Of a DNA stretch of 64,000 nt, positions 26,542-35,900 are shown one piece after another (positions within the stretch are counted from its first letter, which is position 1; each line of letters begins with the position of its first letter). This DNA comes from Paracoccus caeni (lineage in GTDB: Bacteria > Pseudomonadota > Alphaproteobacteria > Rhodobacterales > Rhodobacteraceae). Below the pieces are notes generated by a model, which worked only from the letters and a program-made list of their open reading frames with translations, did no database searches and was not told where the DNA came from. Position numbers and translations under genes: made by a program. The stretch lies in the NCBI RefSeq assembly GCF_016629665.1, contig NZ_JAEPRQ010000001.1:1302001-1366000 (forward strand), read 5' to 3'.

Positions 26542-27101
26542 AGGGCGATCTTTCGGTCGAGAATGGACAGGGTGACGCTGAAACCATGGCCCAGCCGCAG
26601 ACGCGGGTCGGGGATCGGCGCCTCTTGCAGCGGCAGCGACAGCGCGATCATCCGCAGCCCGTGATCGGGCAGTTGAAACGCGGGATGGGCGCCGTCGCCC
26701 CAGTCGATGAACAGTGGTTCGGCACCGTCTTGGGGCGTCTGGCCGCTGTCGGGAATGGCGATCCGCCAGCGCAGATCGCCCCGGCTCGCCTCGCGGATGG
26801 TCGTGCCTAGTGGCGCGACCAGCGGGTTCTGGCGAACGACCCAGCCTGCGATGCGCGGCTCGTCATCGAAATCGTCCAGCCCATACCAACGCGGATGGCG
26901 CGGCGCGGGGGCGTCGGGGTCGATGGCGATCAGTTCCAGATATTCATGCGGGCCCAGCGACAGCAGCATGTTATGCGTGCCCATCAACGGGTGCCTGCCG
27001 CCGGGTTCGGGGATCAGGTCCAGCCGGTCACGCAGCCATTCCGCGCCTTCTTCCAGACTGCGCGCCGCGATGACGACGTGATCGAACGCCCCTGTGCCCA
27101 T
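26538..27101 (-). CDS. VOC/glyoxalase-like domain protein
   Basis: 187-residue protein of the vicinal-oxygen-chelate superfamily, Glyoxalase_3-like. It starts with FDHVVIAARSLEEGAEWL and contains GTHNMLLSLGPHEYLELIAI, the paired strand pattern and possible metal ligands His and Glu. Substrate unknown. It begins one base after the trpA stop and overlaps the downstream acetyltransferase gene, so trpA, this gene and the acetyltransferase form one transcript. Confidence 0.85.
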   Translation of the reverse strand: MGTGAFDHVVIAARSLEEGAEWLRDRLDLIPEPGGRHPLMGTHNMLLSLGPHEYLELIAIDPDAPAPRHPRWYGLDDFDDEPRIAGWVVRQNPLVAPLGTTIREASRGDLRWRIAIPDSGQTPQDGAEPLFIDWGDGAHPAFQLPDHGLRMIALSLPLQEAPIPDPRLRLGHGFSVTLSILDRKIAL

Positions 27102-27102
27102 A

Positions 27103-27900
27103 TCAGCCCCGATGCGCCCCTGCGGCGAGATCGGCGACGAAAGAGAGGATCTCGGGGACCGGACGCCCTTCGCCGATCAGCTTGACGATGGCGCTGCCAA
27201 CAACCGCGCCATCGGCGACGCGGGCGACCTGTTCGGCGGCCTCGGGGGTCGAGATGCCAAAGCCCACCACGACCGGCAGGTTCGAGGCTTTCGCGATCCG
27301 CGCAACTTCCGGGGCGACCTCGGCTGCATTGGCGGCGGGACCGCCGGTGATGCCGGTGACGCTGACGTAATAGACGAAGCCGCTGGTATTCTTGACGACG
27401 GCGGGCAGGCGGCGGTCATCGGTGGTGGGCGTCGCCAGACGGATGAAGTTCAGCCCGGCGGCCTGCGCGGGCAGGCACAGTTCGGCATCTTCCTCGGGCG
27501 GCAGATCGACGACGATCAGCCCGTCCACGCCCGCCTCTTTCGCATCGGTCAGAAACTGATCCACGCCACCCTGACGCGCATAGATCGGGTTGTAATAGCC
27601 CATCAGCACAACCGGGGTGCTGTCATCGGTTTTGCGGAATTCGCGGAGGATATTCAGCGTTTGGGTCACGCTGCCGCCTGCGGCAAGCGCGCGTTGTCCG
27701 GCGGCCTGAATCGTCGGCCCGTCGGCCATAGGATCGGTGAAGGGCATGCCCAGTTCGATGATATCGACACCGGCTGCAGGCAGACCGCGCATGATCTCTA
27801 GCGTGGTGGCCTCGTCCGGATCGGACGCCATGATATAGGTCACGAAGGCCTTGCGGCCCTGCGCCCGAAGGCGCGCGAAAGTGTCGTCGATACGGGTCAT
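27103..27900 (-). CDS. trpA: Tryptophan synthase alpha chain
   Basis: Alpha subunit that cleaves indole-3-glycerol phosphate to indole, which is passed to TrpB. About 265 residues. Catalytic Glu and Asp are in [20 protein letters not shown], and the phosphate-binding and loop regions [24 protein letters not shown] and [11 protein letters not shown] are all present. Two adjacent ATGs occur; the second (27900) is better spaced from AGAGGAG, the first would be 27903. trpB is not adjacent in the window. Confidence 0.96.
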   Translation of the reverse strand: MTRIDDTFARLRAQGRKAFVTYIMASDPDEATTLEIMRGLPAAGVDIIELGMPFTDPMADGPTIQAAGQRALAAGGSVTQTLNILREFRKTDDSTPVVLMGYYNPIYARQGGVDQFLTDAKEAGVDGLIVVDLPPEEDAELCLPAQAAGLNFIRLATPTTDDRRLPAVVKNTSGFVYYVSVTGITGGPAANAAEVAPEVARIAKASNLPVVVGFGISTPEAAEQVARVADGAVVGSAIVKLIGEGRPVPEILSFVADLAAGAHRG

Positions 27901-27903
27901 CAT

Positions 27904-28232
27904 CTACTCCTCTGGCGATGACTAAGTGCAGCGCGAAAGGCAGTCTGTCAATCAAGCCGGGTCAAACTTTCGTCCGATTCCCGTTCCGCTTCGCGGCGAT
28001 GCGCAATCCTGCCAATGCAACCAGCAGCGACAGAGCCACCGCAGGCGATGAAATAGGCGCCGGTCTTGCCGCCCGATCGCTTCGCCCCGCGTGCTGCGGA
28101 TCACGGCAATCGCCATTCCGGAATAAGGGGATTTCCGCATATAAGTTCGGCCCGTCCATGCTCGCCCGCGCGGCCTTGCGAAGCGGGCGCGGCTTGCCTA
28201 GAAGGCGGATGAATTTTCGAAAGGGATGCGTC
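27904..28232. other. 329-base gap between trpA and ychF
   Basis: The divergent promoters of trpA and ychF must lie here. No strong gene was found. A short minus-strand frame, 27962-28159 (65 codons), ends in Pro-rich sequence, a hydrophobic helix ([16 protein letters not shown]) and a basic tail, a shape like a degraded PEP-CTERM tail. Without a ribosome site or family match it is not called as a gene. Confidence 0.4.
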
Positions 28233-29330
28233 ATGGGCTTTCGCATGGGAATCGTCGGGCTGCCGAATGTGGGCAAGTCCACGCTGTTCAACGCGCTGAC
28301 CAAAACCGCCGCTGCGCAGGCCGCGAATTTCCCCTTCTGCACTATCGAGCCGAATGTGGGCGAGGTCGCCGTGCCCGATCCCCGGCTGGAAAAGCTGGCC
28401 GCAATCGCGCAGTCCAAGCAGATCATCCCGACCCGGATCACCTTTGTCGATATCGCCGGTCTGGTGAAGGGTGCCTCGAAAGGCGAGGGGCTGGGCAACC
28501 AGTTTCTGGCCAATATCCGCGAGGTGGACGCCATTGCCCATGTCCTGCGCTGTTTCGAGGATGGCGATGTCACCCATGTCGAAGGCCGCGTCGATCCGAT
28601 TGCCGATGCCGAGGTGATCGAGACCGAATTGATGATCGCCGACATGGAATCGATTGAACGTCGTCTGGCGAACCTTCAGCGCAAGCTGAAAGGCGGCGAC
28701 AAAGAGGCGGTCTTGCAGGATGCCTTGTTGAAAAAGGCGCTGGCGGTGCTTGAGGCCGGTCAACCGGCGCGCACCGTTCAGATCGCCGAGGACGAGGTGA
28801 AGGCATGGAACATGCTGCAATTGTTGACCTCGAAGCCGGTTCTCTTCGTCTGCAACGTCGCCGAGGATGAAGCCGCGACCGGCAATGACTGGTCGGCGAA
28901 GGTCGCCGAAATGGCCGAGGCGCAGGGCGCGGGTCATGTGGTGATCTCGGCCCGGATCGAGGAAGAGATCAGCCAGCTTGATGCCGAGGAACAGCAAATG
29001 TTTCTGGCCGAAATGGGGCTGGATGAGGCGGGTCTCGACCGGCTGATCCGCGCGGGTTACGACCTGTTGGGATTGCAGACCTATTTCACCATCGGCCCGA
29101 AAGAGGCGCGCGCCTGGACCATTCGCAAGGGCACGCTGGCCCCGCAAGCTGCGGGCGAAATCCACGGCGATTTCGAGAAGGGCTTCATCCGCGCCGAGAC
29201 CATCGGCTATACCGATTACATCTCGGGCAATGGCGAGGCGGGCGCGCGCGAGGCGGGCAAACTGCGCGTCGAGGGCAAGACCTATGAGGTCAAGGACGGC
29301 GACGTTCTGCATTTCCTGTTCAGCTCCTGA
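28233..29330 (+). CDS. ychF: Redox-regulated ATPase YchF
   Basis: Obg-related P-loop ATPase/GTPase, 365 residues, the standard length. Walker A is in [17 protein letters not shown] near residue 10, followed by [13 protein letters not shown], the [19 protein letters not shown] switch region, a coiled-coil insertion near residues 135-200 and a C-terminal TGS domain ([14 protein letters not shown]). The ATG at 28233 follows AAGGGATGCGTC. The protein binds ribosomes and is linked to stress responses in E. coli. Confidence 0.97.
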   Translation: MGFRMGIVGLPNVGKSTLFNALTKTAAAQAANFPFCTIEPNVGEVAVPDPRLEKLAAIAQSKQIIPTRITFVDIAGLVKGASKGEGLGNQFLANIREVDAIAHVLRCFEDGDVTHVEGRVDPIADAEVIETELMIADMESIERRLANLQRKLKGGDKEAVLQDALLKKALAVLEAGQPARTVQIAEDEVKAWNMLQLLTSKPVLFVCNVAEDEAATGNDWSAKVAEMAEAQGAGHVVISARIEEEISQLDAEEQQMFLAEMGLDEAGLDRLIRAGYDLLGLQTYFTIGPKEARAWTIRKGTLAPQAAGEIHGDFEKGFIRAETIGYTDYISGNGEAGAREAGKLRVEGKTYEVKDGDVLHFLFSS

Positions 29331-29512
29331 CCCAAGGTCGCGCCTCAGGGCGTGACCCCCATCGTCGGAACGGTGCTGTGACGGTCTGACCGGCAAGCCG
29401 GTTCCTGCGCCATTTGCGCAATTCGTCTTTAGAGTGCATTCTCTGCAAATGTCTTACGCGCCTTCTGGTGCGGGGCTGGCAGGTTGTGTTCCGAAGGTGA
29501 AGGTTGCCGACC

Positions 29513-31360
29513 ATGACAGATTCCGACGATCTTCCTGATTTCATCGTGGTTGGATCGGGCGCGGGTGGCGGCCCTCTGGCAGCCAATCTGGCCGAGGCGG
29601 GGTTCAGCGTCCTTCTGATCGAGGCAGGCTCGGACCACCGCTGCCCCTATTACGATGTTCCGATCATGCAGGCGCGGGCCAGCGAAGATCCCGACATGCG
29701 GTGGGATTTCTTCGTGCGCCATTATGCCGACGATGCCCGGCAGAGGCGTGACAGCAAATTCGTGCCGGATCGGGATGGCGTGCTGTATCCGCGTGGAGCG
29801 ACGCTGGGCGGCTCGACCGCGATCAGCGCCTTGGTGACGATCTATCCGCATAATTCCGACTGGGATGATCTTGCTGCCCTGACCGGCAATCCCGACTGGT
29901 CGGCCGACGCGATGCGCGCCCGTTTCCAGCGGGTCGAGGCGTGGCGCGGTCGTGACCCCGATCCCGACCATCCGGCCCGTCCCGGCGATGCTTCGCGTCA
30001 CGGCTTTGACGGCTGGCTCAAGGTGACGCGGGCCAATCCCGCGCTTGCCTCGCGCGAGCCGTGGTTTCTGGACGTGATCAACGCCATCGAGGCCGAAAGC
30101 CGCGCGACCTACGGCACCCCCGACGAGGTGGTCTTGCCTAATGATCCAAACGACTGGCGCTTCGTCAGTGAACGGCGAGAGGGCATGGCCTTCATTCCGG
30201 TCTCGGTCGATGACGGGCGCAGGAACGGCGCGCGCGAACGCATCCTTGCGGCACAGCGCGCCCATCCCGACCGGCTGCGCATCCGCTATGACGCGCTGGT
30301 CAGCCGCGTGATCATCGAAAAGGGCAGGGCGGTCGGCGTCGCCTGTCTGGATGGCGCCCATCTTTACGGCGCCGATCCGGGCGCGAACCACGCCCACGGC
30401 CCCGGTGCGCCGCTGGAATTCCGCTGCCGGCGCGAGGTGATCCTTGCAGGCGGCGCCTATAACACGCCGCAGCTTCTGAAACTGTCGGGCATCGGGCCAC
30501 GGCAAGAGTTGGAGAACCTTGGCATCCCGGTTTTGCTGGATCGTCCCGGCGTCGGCGCGAACCTGCAGGACCGCTACGAGATCGGCGTGGTCCATCGCAC
30601 CGTCCACGACTACCCTGTTTTCGAGGGCGCGGTTCTGGATGTGCCCGGCCGCGACGGGATCGGCGATCCGCTTTATTCCGAATGGGCCGCCGATCGCGGC
30701 GGTCCCTACAGCACCAATGGCTCGCTGGCCTCGTTCATCGCGCGATCCTCGGTTGCGGGGGCAGAGCCGGACCTGATCGTCTTTGCGTTGCCGGTCGATT
30801 TCCACGGCTATTTCCCCGGCTATTCCGCCGAAAGCGCGCTGAAGCATGACCAACTGACCTTTGTTGTCCTGAAGGCGCATACCCGGAACCGGGCGGGAAC
30901 GGTGACGCTGAACTCAACCGATCCGCGCGATCCGCCGCAAATCCGCTTTGCCTATTTCGATGAAGGCAGCGAGGGTGGCGACGACGATCTGCAAGCGGTC
31001 GTCGAGGGGATCGGCATCGCCCGGCGCATCGCCGCCCGGCTGGACGGAATGATTGCCGAAGAAATCATCCCCGGCCCGAAGGCAGACGACCCCGAGGCGC
31101 TTCGCCAGTTCGTCCGCGACGAGGCCTGGGGGCATCACGCGTCTTGCACCTGTGCAATCGGAGCCGAGGACGATCCGATGGCCGTGCTGGACGGCGATTT
31201 CCGGCTGCGCGGCATCGACGGGCTACGCGTGGTCGATGCCAGCGTGTTTCCGCGAATACCGGGCATCTTCATCGCCAGCGCGGTCTATATGATCAGCGAG
31301 CGGGCCAGCGATGTCATCATCGGTCAATATTCAGAAAGGGGAGGAACCGAGAATGCGTGA
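29513..31360 (+). CDS. GMC-family oxidoreductase (choline-dehydrogenase-like)
   Basis: 615-residue FAD enzyme that oxidises an alcohol. The N-terminal dinucleotide fold is [20 protein letters not shown], the GMC signature 1 region is [14 protein letters not shown], and signature 2 is [18 protein letters not shown]. The catalytic histidine lies in [12 protein letters not shown], and the C-terminal FAD segment is [15 protein letters not shown]. Substrate unknown. ATG 29513 follows GAAGGTTGCCGACC; an in-frame TTG at 29504 is less likely. The last eight bases overlap the start of the zinc-finger gene, so the two are coupled. Confidence 0.93.
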   Translation: MTDSDDLPDFIVVGSGAGGGPLAANLAEAGFSVLLIEAGSDHRCPYYDVPIMQARASEDPDMRWDFFVRHYADDARQRRDSKFVPDRDGVLYPRGATLGGSTAISALVTIYPHNSDWDDLAALTGNPDWSADAMRARFQRVEAWRGRDPDPDHPARPGDASRHGFDGWLKVTRANPALASREPWFLDVINAIEAESRATYGTPDEVVLPNDPNDWRFVSERREGMAFIPVSVDDGRRNGARERILAAQRAHPDRLRIRYDALVSRVIIEKGRAVGVACLDGAHLYGADPGANHAHGPGAPLEFRCRREVILAGGAYNTPQLLKLSGIGPRQELENLGIPVLLDRPGVGANLQDRYEIGVVHRTVHDYPVFEGAVLDVPGRDGIGDPLYSEWAADRGGPYSTNGSLASFIARSSVAGAEPDLIVFALPVDFHGYFPGYSAESALKHDQLTFVVLKAHTRNRAGTVTLNSTDPRDPPQIRFAYFDEGSEGGDDDLQAVVEGIGIARRIAARLDGMIAEEIIPGPKADDPEALRQFVRDEAWGHHASCTCAIGAEDDPMAVLDGDFRLRGIDGLRVVDASVFPRIPGIFIASAVYMISERASDVIIGQYSERGGTENA

Positions 31361-31697
31361 GGGGCTCAATCCAGAGGTGCCGCCCAGCGGCACCGGCTGC
31401 AAGGAATGTCTGGCTAACGGCGGCTGGTGGGTGCATCTGCGCCGCTGCGCCGAATGCGGTCATATCGGCTGCTGCGACACCTCACCCTCGCAGCACGCCA
31501 CGCGGCATTTCGAAGAGACCGGCCACCACATCATCGCCAGTTTCGAGCCGGGGGAAGAGTGGTTCTTCGACTACAAAACCGGCCGCGCCTTTCCCGGCCC
31601 CGAACTTGCCGCGCCACGCTGGCATCCCGACGACCAACCCGTCCCCGGCCCAGCAGGTGCTGTCCCCGAGGACTGGATGGAGCATATCCACCGCTGA
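31353..31697 (+). CDS. UBP-type zinc finger protein
   Basis: 114-residue protein consisting of one UBP/ZnF domain. Zinc ligands are CKEC, CAEC, the following CC and the histidines in SQHATRHFEETGHHI, with the usual WFFDYKTG strand after them. In eukaryotes this domain binds the free C-terminus of ubiquitin; bacterial single-domain versions have no known partner. GGGGAGGAACCGAGA precedes the ATG, which lies inside the end of the GMC oxidoreductase gene, suggesting a functional link to it. Confidence 0.9.
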   Translation: MREGLNPEVPPSGTGCKECLANGGWWVHLRRCAECGHIGCCDTSPSQHATRHFEETGHHIIASFEPGEEWFFDYKTGRAFPGPELAAPRWHPDDQPVPGPAGAVPEDWMEHIHR

Positions 31698-31752
31698 GGC
31701 GAAAAGCGGTCTGGTTCGGGCGGATCAGCGCCGGGACGCTGATCCGTTCGCG

Positions 31753-32775
31753 CTAGCCCAGCAACTCTCTGGAGATCGCCGAGACGGCGTCGGGCTGCAT
31801 ATAGCCCAGAAACCATTCCCGCATCCGCTCGCGCGCCTGCTCATTGGTCATGGTGACGGGCGGGTTGTCATCCGTTGCCAGAGGAACCTGCCCGACCAGA
31901 TATTTCTCATTGATCGTCTTCAGATCTTCCGCCGCCCGCTGCCGGATGAGAGATTGCAGTTGCGGGTCTTTCAGCGACAGATTTTCATGCTCATTCACGA
32001 TCTGCGATTGCCGAAGCTGACGGACGATTTCCGAACGCCGCTCAAGGATATTGGCACTTATGTTTCTGATCCTGCGGTCGAGAATTTCATTGAAGGTATA
32101 AAGCCAAACCGTCGCCACGCCCGGGAGGCTTTGGTTAACAGGAGCCGAAGGTAGGTCGAACTGTTCATTCAGCCCGCAAAGCCGGGTGATAATGTCGAAG
32201 AAATCAGCCACCGCATTGCCATCGACCAGATTGCTGCGGTCGAAATTCCGACTGATAAGCGAATCCGTTCCAACATGCGCAGAAAACCAGTCCGCAAATT
32301 CAAGATGCCGATAGTCATAATCAAGCGGCGTCGGCGAATGGCGCAACCGCAAACCGTGCCGGATTCGCTGATTGAGATCAGAGACATATAGATCAACCGG
32401 ATCACGGAAGTAGAATATCCCGGTGATCTTGTCGAAACTCTTCTTGAACCGCTCCATCATCTCATCGCGCAATCGGGCGGCCGGAATATCTTCGCTAGAG
32501 ACGATCACGGTCTGATAATCATTCGTCCGGATTTCGGTTTCGAATTTCTCCCAACTCTCCTCGGCTTTCGCCTGCATGTTTTCCAAAGACCCGAACCTGC
32601 GCTCCATATTCGGCGGTAGTCTCTTGTCATAGCGGTATCTGAAGCAAAGATCGTGGCCGTTGGTTTCCGTCTGATGAACTCCGTTCCGCCTCAGTTGCTC
32701 TTCATTCTTCTGCAATGCGGCCTGGATCGCCGAAGACCCTGTTTTGGAAGGTCCAAGATGGAGTATGAGGTGCAT
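31753..32775 (-). CDS. Sulfotransferase-like protein
   Basis: 340-residue protein. The N-terminus LILHLGPSKTGSSAIQAALQ resembles the PAPS-binding P-loop-like motif of sulfotransferases, and VIVSSEDI followed by IFYFRDPVDLYVSDLNQRIR resembles the 3'-phosphate-binding segment. The remainder is poorly conserved, and codon use is more A/T-rich than in its neighbours. It could modify a surface glycan; the substrate is unknown. ATG 32775 follows GAAGGACGACAGC. A longer open frame upstream (to 32994) lacks family character. Confidence 0.75.
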   Translation of the reverse strand: MHLILHLGPSKTGSSAIQAALQKNEEQLRRNGVHQTETNGHDLCFRYRYDKRLPPNMERRFGSLENMQAKAEESWEKFETEIRTNDYQTVIVSSEDIPAARLRDEMMERFKKSFDKITGIFYFRDPVDLYVSDLNQRIRHGLRLRHSPTPLDYDYRHLEFADWFSAHVGTDSLISRNFDRSNLVDGNAVADFFDIITRLCGLNEQFDLPSAPVNQSLPGVATVWLYTFNEILDRRIRNISANILERRSEIVRQLRQSQIVNEHENLSLKDPQLQSLIRQRAAEDLKTINEKYLVGQVPLATDDNPPVTMTNEQARERMREWFLGYMQPDAVSAISRELLG

Positions 32776-32892
32776 GCTGTCGTCCTTCGTCGTCGAATGT
32801 CGCGTCTGGCGGTCTTGTGCTGCGCGCAAGGCCTGAAATCTCTCATCGGCCCCGTCCGAGCCCATTCTGCGGTGGAATAGCTTTCTATTCTG

Positions 32893-33120
32893 ATGCTGTT
32901 TGTCGATCATATTTTCCTTTTTTCGCGAGAACAACCGCAGCGGGAGGTTATATCGCTGATTGATAGCGTCCCGGTGGAAGAGGTGCCGATCCACGGCACC
33001 ACCTTCGATGGTGTGCGCGCTTGCTGGTTTTCGAACACCGAGCCGTCAAACCTGCCTCTAATGGCGCAAGGTCTGACTTTGGCTGACGAAGAACTGCGGC
33101 GGCGTGGCTGGTATCTATAG
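32893..33120 (+). CDS. Small hypothetical protein, possible gene fragment
   Basis: 75 codons. The last two-thirds (GTTFDGVRACWFSNTEPS through ADEELRRRGWYL) look like real protein, but the start is in low-GC, poly-T sequence without a clear ribosome site. It may be the 3' end of a decayed gene. Function unknown. It stands divergently to the sulfotransferase-like gene at the left edge of the accessory stretch. Confidence 0.4.
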   Translation: MLFVDHIFLFSREQPQREVISLIDSVPVEEVPIHGTTFDGVRACWFSNTEPSNLPLMAQGLTLADEELRRRGWYL

Positions 33121-33500
33121 CATTAACTAAACGGGCGCTGCCGAGGGACGTATCATGAGCATCACTCTGCCGTCATTCATCGAGAAAACCCATGGAGCCT
33201 ATGCGGACCTTGGCGTCTGCTTCAACGGCGTATCTTCCTTGTCTCAGGACGCTGGAACCGACGGCTGGTCCGCATGTCAACTCATCCACGATAAGAGGTT
33301 CCCCGTGTGGACACCTCGAATTGGCGGGCAGAACTTCGAGGCGTTTATACGTCGCAGCTAATAAAATCGGGCGCTTCCTTCCACGGCCCCCCCGTCGGTC
33401 GTCAGAACCATCATGCGCAAGTCAACCGGCTGCGCCCATCACATGCTCATAGGCCGGAATGTGAACAGGCGGGGAATAGGAGAGCGGCGCGAACCCTCTC
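33121..33500. other. Non-coding or decayed stretch in accessory region
   Basis: About 380 bases. Open frames of 60-85 codons exist, but none shows protein-like composition or a family motif. No tRNA, repeat or attachment-site core was recognised by eye. Confidence 0.45.
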
Positions 33501-33710
33501 TTAATCAGCTTCAACGACTGGTGGACCAAGTATGTCGTCAACTTCGTCAATGTCTTCTTTGACGAACAGCATTCGAAGGCCATCCTCTAAGTAATCTAGG
33601 CATACTGTCGATCCGCCCAGTTCAATGTTAGCCTCCCTCTTAATGTGCGCTGCCGATAATGGGATGCTGAAGCGTTTTCCGGTCTGAGCATCAGTTAATG
33701 TTCTTGGCAT
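33501..33710 (-). CDS. Small acidic hypothetical protein
   Basis: 69 residues (RTLTDAQTGKRFSIPLSAAH, later LFVKEDIDEVDDILG), mixed strand/helix with an acidic end and no signal peptide. AAAGGAACGCG precedes the ATG, which supports translation. Lower GC than neighbours. No family recognised. It lies 28 bases after the stop of the lipoprotein-like gene on the same strand. Confidence 0.65.
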   Translation of the reverse strand: MPRTLTDAQTGKRFSIPLSAAHIKREANIELGGSTVCLDYLEDGLRMLFVKEDIDEVDDILGPPVVEAD

Positions 33711-33738
33711 CGCGTTCCTTTCGTCGGCGTGTTTCTCA

Positions 33739-34026
33739 TCAACAATCCACAGTAGCGATTGTGTTCTGATCGCCGTTCTTCACCGCTGCAGGGTTAACCT
33801 TACACCCTGTAGCAATCTCAATAGCTCTGACGTTCTTCGGCCATACCGATGCATCTAGGTTCCATGTGATCTTCGGATCATTGGGCATCGCCTGATACGT
33901 TCCCGGCCTTGTTTCTCGGACGAGGTATTCCGCACCATCAACGGTAACGACCTTGCCGTCGAAATACTGATCCATCGTCGTGCATGCTGATGCAATCAGA
34001 ACGGCGGCAACAAGATACGGCTTCAT
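33739..34026 (-). CDS. Small predicted lipoprotein in accessory region
   Basis: 95 residues. The start KPYLVAAVLIASACTTMDQ has the shape of a short lipoprotein signal with Cys15 as the probable lipidation site. The mature part (GAEYLVRETRPGTYQAM; AIEIATGCKVNPAAV) is a small beta-rich domain with two more cysteines. GAGGGAGATGAGC lies before ATG 34026; an in-frame ATG two codons upstream overlaps that site. Probably co-transcribed with the 69-residue gene downstream. Function unknown. Confidence 0.7.
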   Translation of the reverse strand: MKPYLVAAVLIASACTTMDQYFDGKVVTVDGAEYLVRETRPGTYQAMPNDPKITWNLDASVWPKNVRAIEIATGCKVNPAAVKNGDQNTIATVDC

Positions 34027-34102
34027 GCTCATCTCCCTCGGTGCGGTACAGACCACGCTATCGGGGCGGGCGGTTTCGTCAACGAAAATGTGGGAGTGCT
34101 GG

Positions 34103-34372
34103 ATGCCGCGCTTTCCAAGCGGTAAGCCATCTGATGCATGGCATAAGACCAAGAGATGGCAGCGACTCCGTATCAGGATCATCGCCCGAGACAGCGCGGT
34201 CTGTCAGATGTGCGGATGCCGAACCACAACAGGACGCAAGAACCCACGAGCAGCAGAGGTCGACCACATCATCCCGCACAGGGGCGACGAGGCGCGCTTC
34301 TGGAACGTGAACAACCTGCAATGCTTGTGCAAGGTATGTCACAGCACAACAAAGCAGCGGCAGGAAACCTAG
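34103..34372 (+). CDS. HNH endonuclease
   Basis: 89-residue phage-type HNH nuclease. The start RFPSGKPSDAWHKTKRWQRL is typical of phage HNH proteins, CQMC and CKVC form a zinc-binding pair, and the catalytic core is AAEVDHIIPHRGDE with the later asparagine (NVNNLQCL) and histidine (CHSTTKQRQ). ATG 34103 follows GGGAG with good spacing; an earlier in-frame ATG lacks a site. In phages such genes lie beside terminase genes, but no terminase follows here, so it is probably a prophage remnant. Confidence 0.88.
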   Translation: MPRFPSGKPSDAWHKTKRWQRLRIRIIARDSAVCQMCGCRTTTGRKNPRAAEVDHIIPHRGDEARFWNVNNLQCLCKVCHSTTKQRQET

Positions 34373-34476
34373 CAATGCTGCAGCAGTTGTGGATATGGCA
34401 ATAGTTGGAAGAGAATTGACGACCATCCGTGCCGCAGCGAGTACCCGGCCATAGATTATTGGTCCATTGTTTCCTA

Positions 34477-34734
34477 TCAGCCATTGGCCCACCCCCACGC
34501 AATCACCGCGATGGCGATGAGGACGGCGAGAGGCCACCAGCGACGGCGCGGGTTATCCTGGCGCTCGCACCAGCGTTTCGCTGCCTTGACGCTGCCGAAC
34601 TCCTTCACCTGCTCGCCGTCCACATAGACCATGGCGGACGTGGGGTGCCGACCCTCAGAGCCGTGGATTTTGTAGCGGCCAGAAATGTGCATCTGGTCGT
34701 CGTGGTTCCGCCAGACGAGGGAGGGACAGTTCAT
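34477..34734 (-). CDS. Small tail-anchored hypothetical protein
   Basis: 85 residues. A soluble part (HISGRYKIHGSEGRHPTSAM; YVDGEQVKEFGSVKAAKRWC) that looks phage-like is followed by a C-terminal membrane helix (WPLAVLIAIAVIAWGWANG). A strong CGGAGGGCG site lies before the ATG. No family recognised. Confidence 0.65.
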   Translation of the reverse strand: MNCPSLVWRNHDDQMHISGRYKIHGSEGRHPTSAMVYVDGEQVKEFGSVKAAKRWCERQDNPRRRWWPLAVLIAIAVIAWGWANG

Positions 34735-34925
34735 GATAACGCCCTCCGCATGATTGCGTGGACGCCGAACAATTGCGGAACCGCCTGCACGGATTTTGCA
34801 GGCGGATCACGTGCAGTTCCCGATAAGTTCCACGAAAACGCGGTAAAACAGAGATTTATGCTCCGCGCATTCTCATCGCGAAAAAGCCCTTGTTTCCCTT
34901 GGCGTTGCCCCATATACCGCTCGGC

Positions 34926-35015
34926 GGAGACGTGGCCGAGTGGTCGAAGGCACACCCCTGCTAAGGGTGCAGGCGGGAAACCGCCTCGAGGGTTCGAATC
35001 CCTTCGTCTCCGCCA
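34926..35015 (+). tRNA. tRNA-Ser (GCU)
   Basis: A 90-nt type II tRNA: acceptor GGAGACG pairing with CGTCTCC, discriminator G, encoded CCA, anticodon GCT in CTGCTAA, a long variable arm (GCAGGCGGGAAACCGCCTC) and T-loop TTCGAAT. It reads AGC/AGU serine codons. tRNA-Ser genes are common integration sites, and an accessory-looking stretch lies directly upstream. Confidence 0.96.
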
Positions 35016-35151
35016 TCAATCCTAACTTATTGCTGTTGCTTGGAAATATGACGCGCGCGTCAATCCGCGGTGACTCGGATTGATCACAGCAATGAAGGTT
35101 GCCGTATGCGCGGTTTCAGGCAGGCTGTTTACGGCCGTCCTATCGCATAGA

Positions 35152-35180
35152 AAAAGGCCGCCCCGGCGGGACGGCCTTCT
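35152..35180 (-). terminator. Terminator after the peroxiredoxin gene
   Basis: Minus strand AAGGCCGTCCC / GGGGCGGCCTT with a short loop, running into TTTTTC. It lies 22 bases past the peroxiredoxin stop. Confidence 0.85.
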
Positions 35181-35201
35181 GCATCTTCGAAGTCGATCTG
35201 T

Positions 35202-35753
35202 TTACGCGGGCTCTGCCACGACATGCGCCGTGCGCAGCCATTCCAGAACGCTCTCGGGCGAGGTGGCGCCGTAAGGGTCGTCTTCGCAGTTATCCTCGCG
35301 GCCCGGCTCTTCGAACCATGCCTCAATCACGCCGTCATTGACGATGGCCGCGTAGCGCCACGAGCGTGCGCCGAAGCCCAGATTGTCCTTGCGGACCAGC
35401 ATCCCGGCTTTCTCGGTGAACTCGCCCGAACCGTCGGGGATCACCGTCACGTTCTGCAATTCCTGCGCCTGCGCCCATTTGTTCATGACGAAGCTGTCAT
35501 TCACCGACATGCAGTAGGTCGCGTCGATCCCCAGATCCTGCATCTGGTCGAAACCCTTCTCGAAACCCGGAAGCTGATAGGTCGAGCAGGTGGGCGTGAA
35601 GGCCCCCGGCAGCGAGAACAGAACCACACGCTTGCCGGCAAAATAATCCGCCGTGGTCACGTCCTGCCAACGGAACGGATTGGGGCCGCCAATCGATTCG
35701 TCGCGAACACGGGTCTTGAAAGTCACCTGAGGAAGCTTGTCGCCGATTTTCAT
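35202..35753 (-). CDS. Peroxiredoxin (Prx5-type)
   Basis: 183-residue thiol peroxidase that reduces hydrogen peroxide and organic peroxides. The peroxidatic cysteine is in LFSLPGAFTPTCSTYQLPGF near residue 55, followed by the Prx5 segment YCMSVNDSFVMNKWAQ and the arginine region GFGARSWRYAAIV. The usual C-terminal glutaredoxin domain of some bacterial Prx5 proteins is absent, so an external thiol donor is needed. AAGGAATTTACGG lies before ATG 35753. Divergent from lipA. Confidence 0.94.
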   Translation of the reverse strand: MKIGDKLPQVTFKTRVRDESIGGPNPFRWQDVTTADYFAGKRVVLFSLPGAFTPTCSTYQLPGFEKGFDQMQDLGIDATYCMSVNDSFVMNKWAQAQELQNVTVIPDGSGEFTEKAGMLVRKDNLGFGARSWRYAAIVNDGVIEAWFEEPGREDNCEDDPYGATSPESVLEWLRTAHVVAEPA

Positions 35754-35900
35754 CCGTAAATTCCTTGCCTTAGCGGTTCTTCCCCTCCCCGCAGCGATGC
35801 CGCAATGCAGCATTGCATGGCACCCTTGCAACATGGTCAGCATGCTTGTTCAACCCCCGGTTTGACGTTAGGTATGGGGAAATCCATCAAAGGGTTCGCC

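Noticed and set aside
28101..29396. 431-codon minus-strand open frame over ychF
   Set aside because: Shadow of ychF, which has full family motifs on the plus strand.
29429..30880. 483-codon minus-strand open frame over the GMC oxidoreductase
   Set aside because: Shadow frame; the plus-strand enzyme has all FAD and catalytic motifs.
31753..34926. Intact prophage or defence island
   Set aside because: Only an HNH nuclease and small unknown genes are present; no integrase, terminase, capsid or recognised defence genes.
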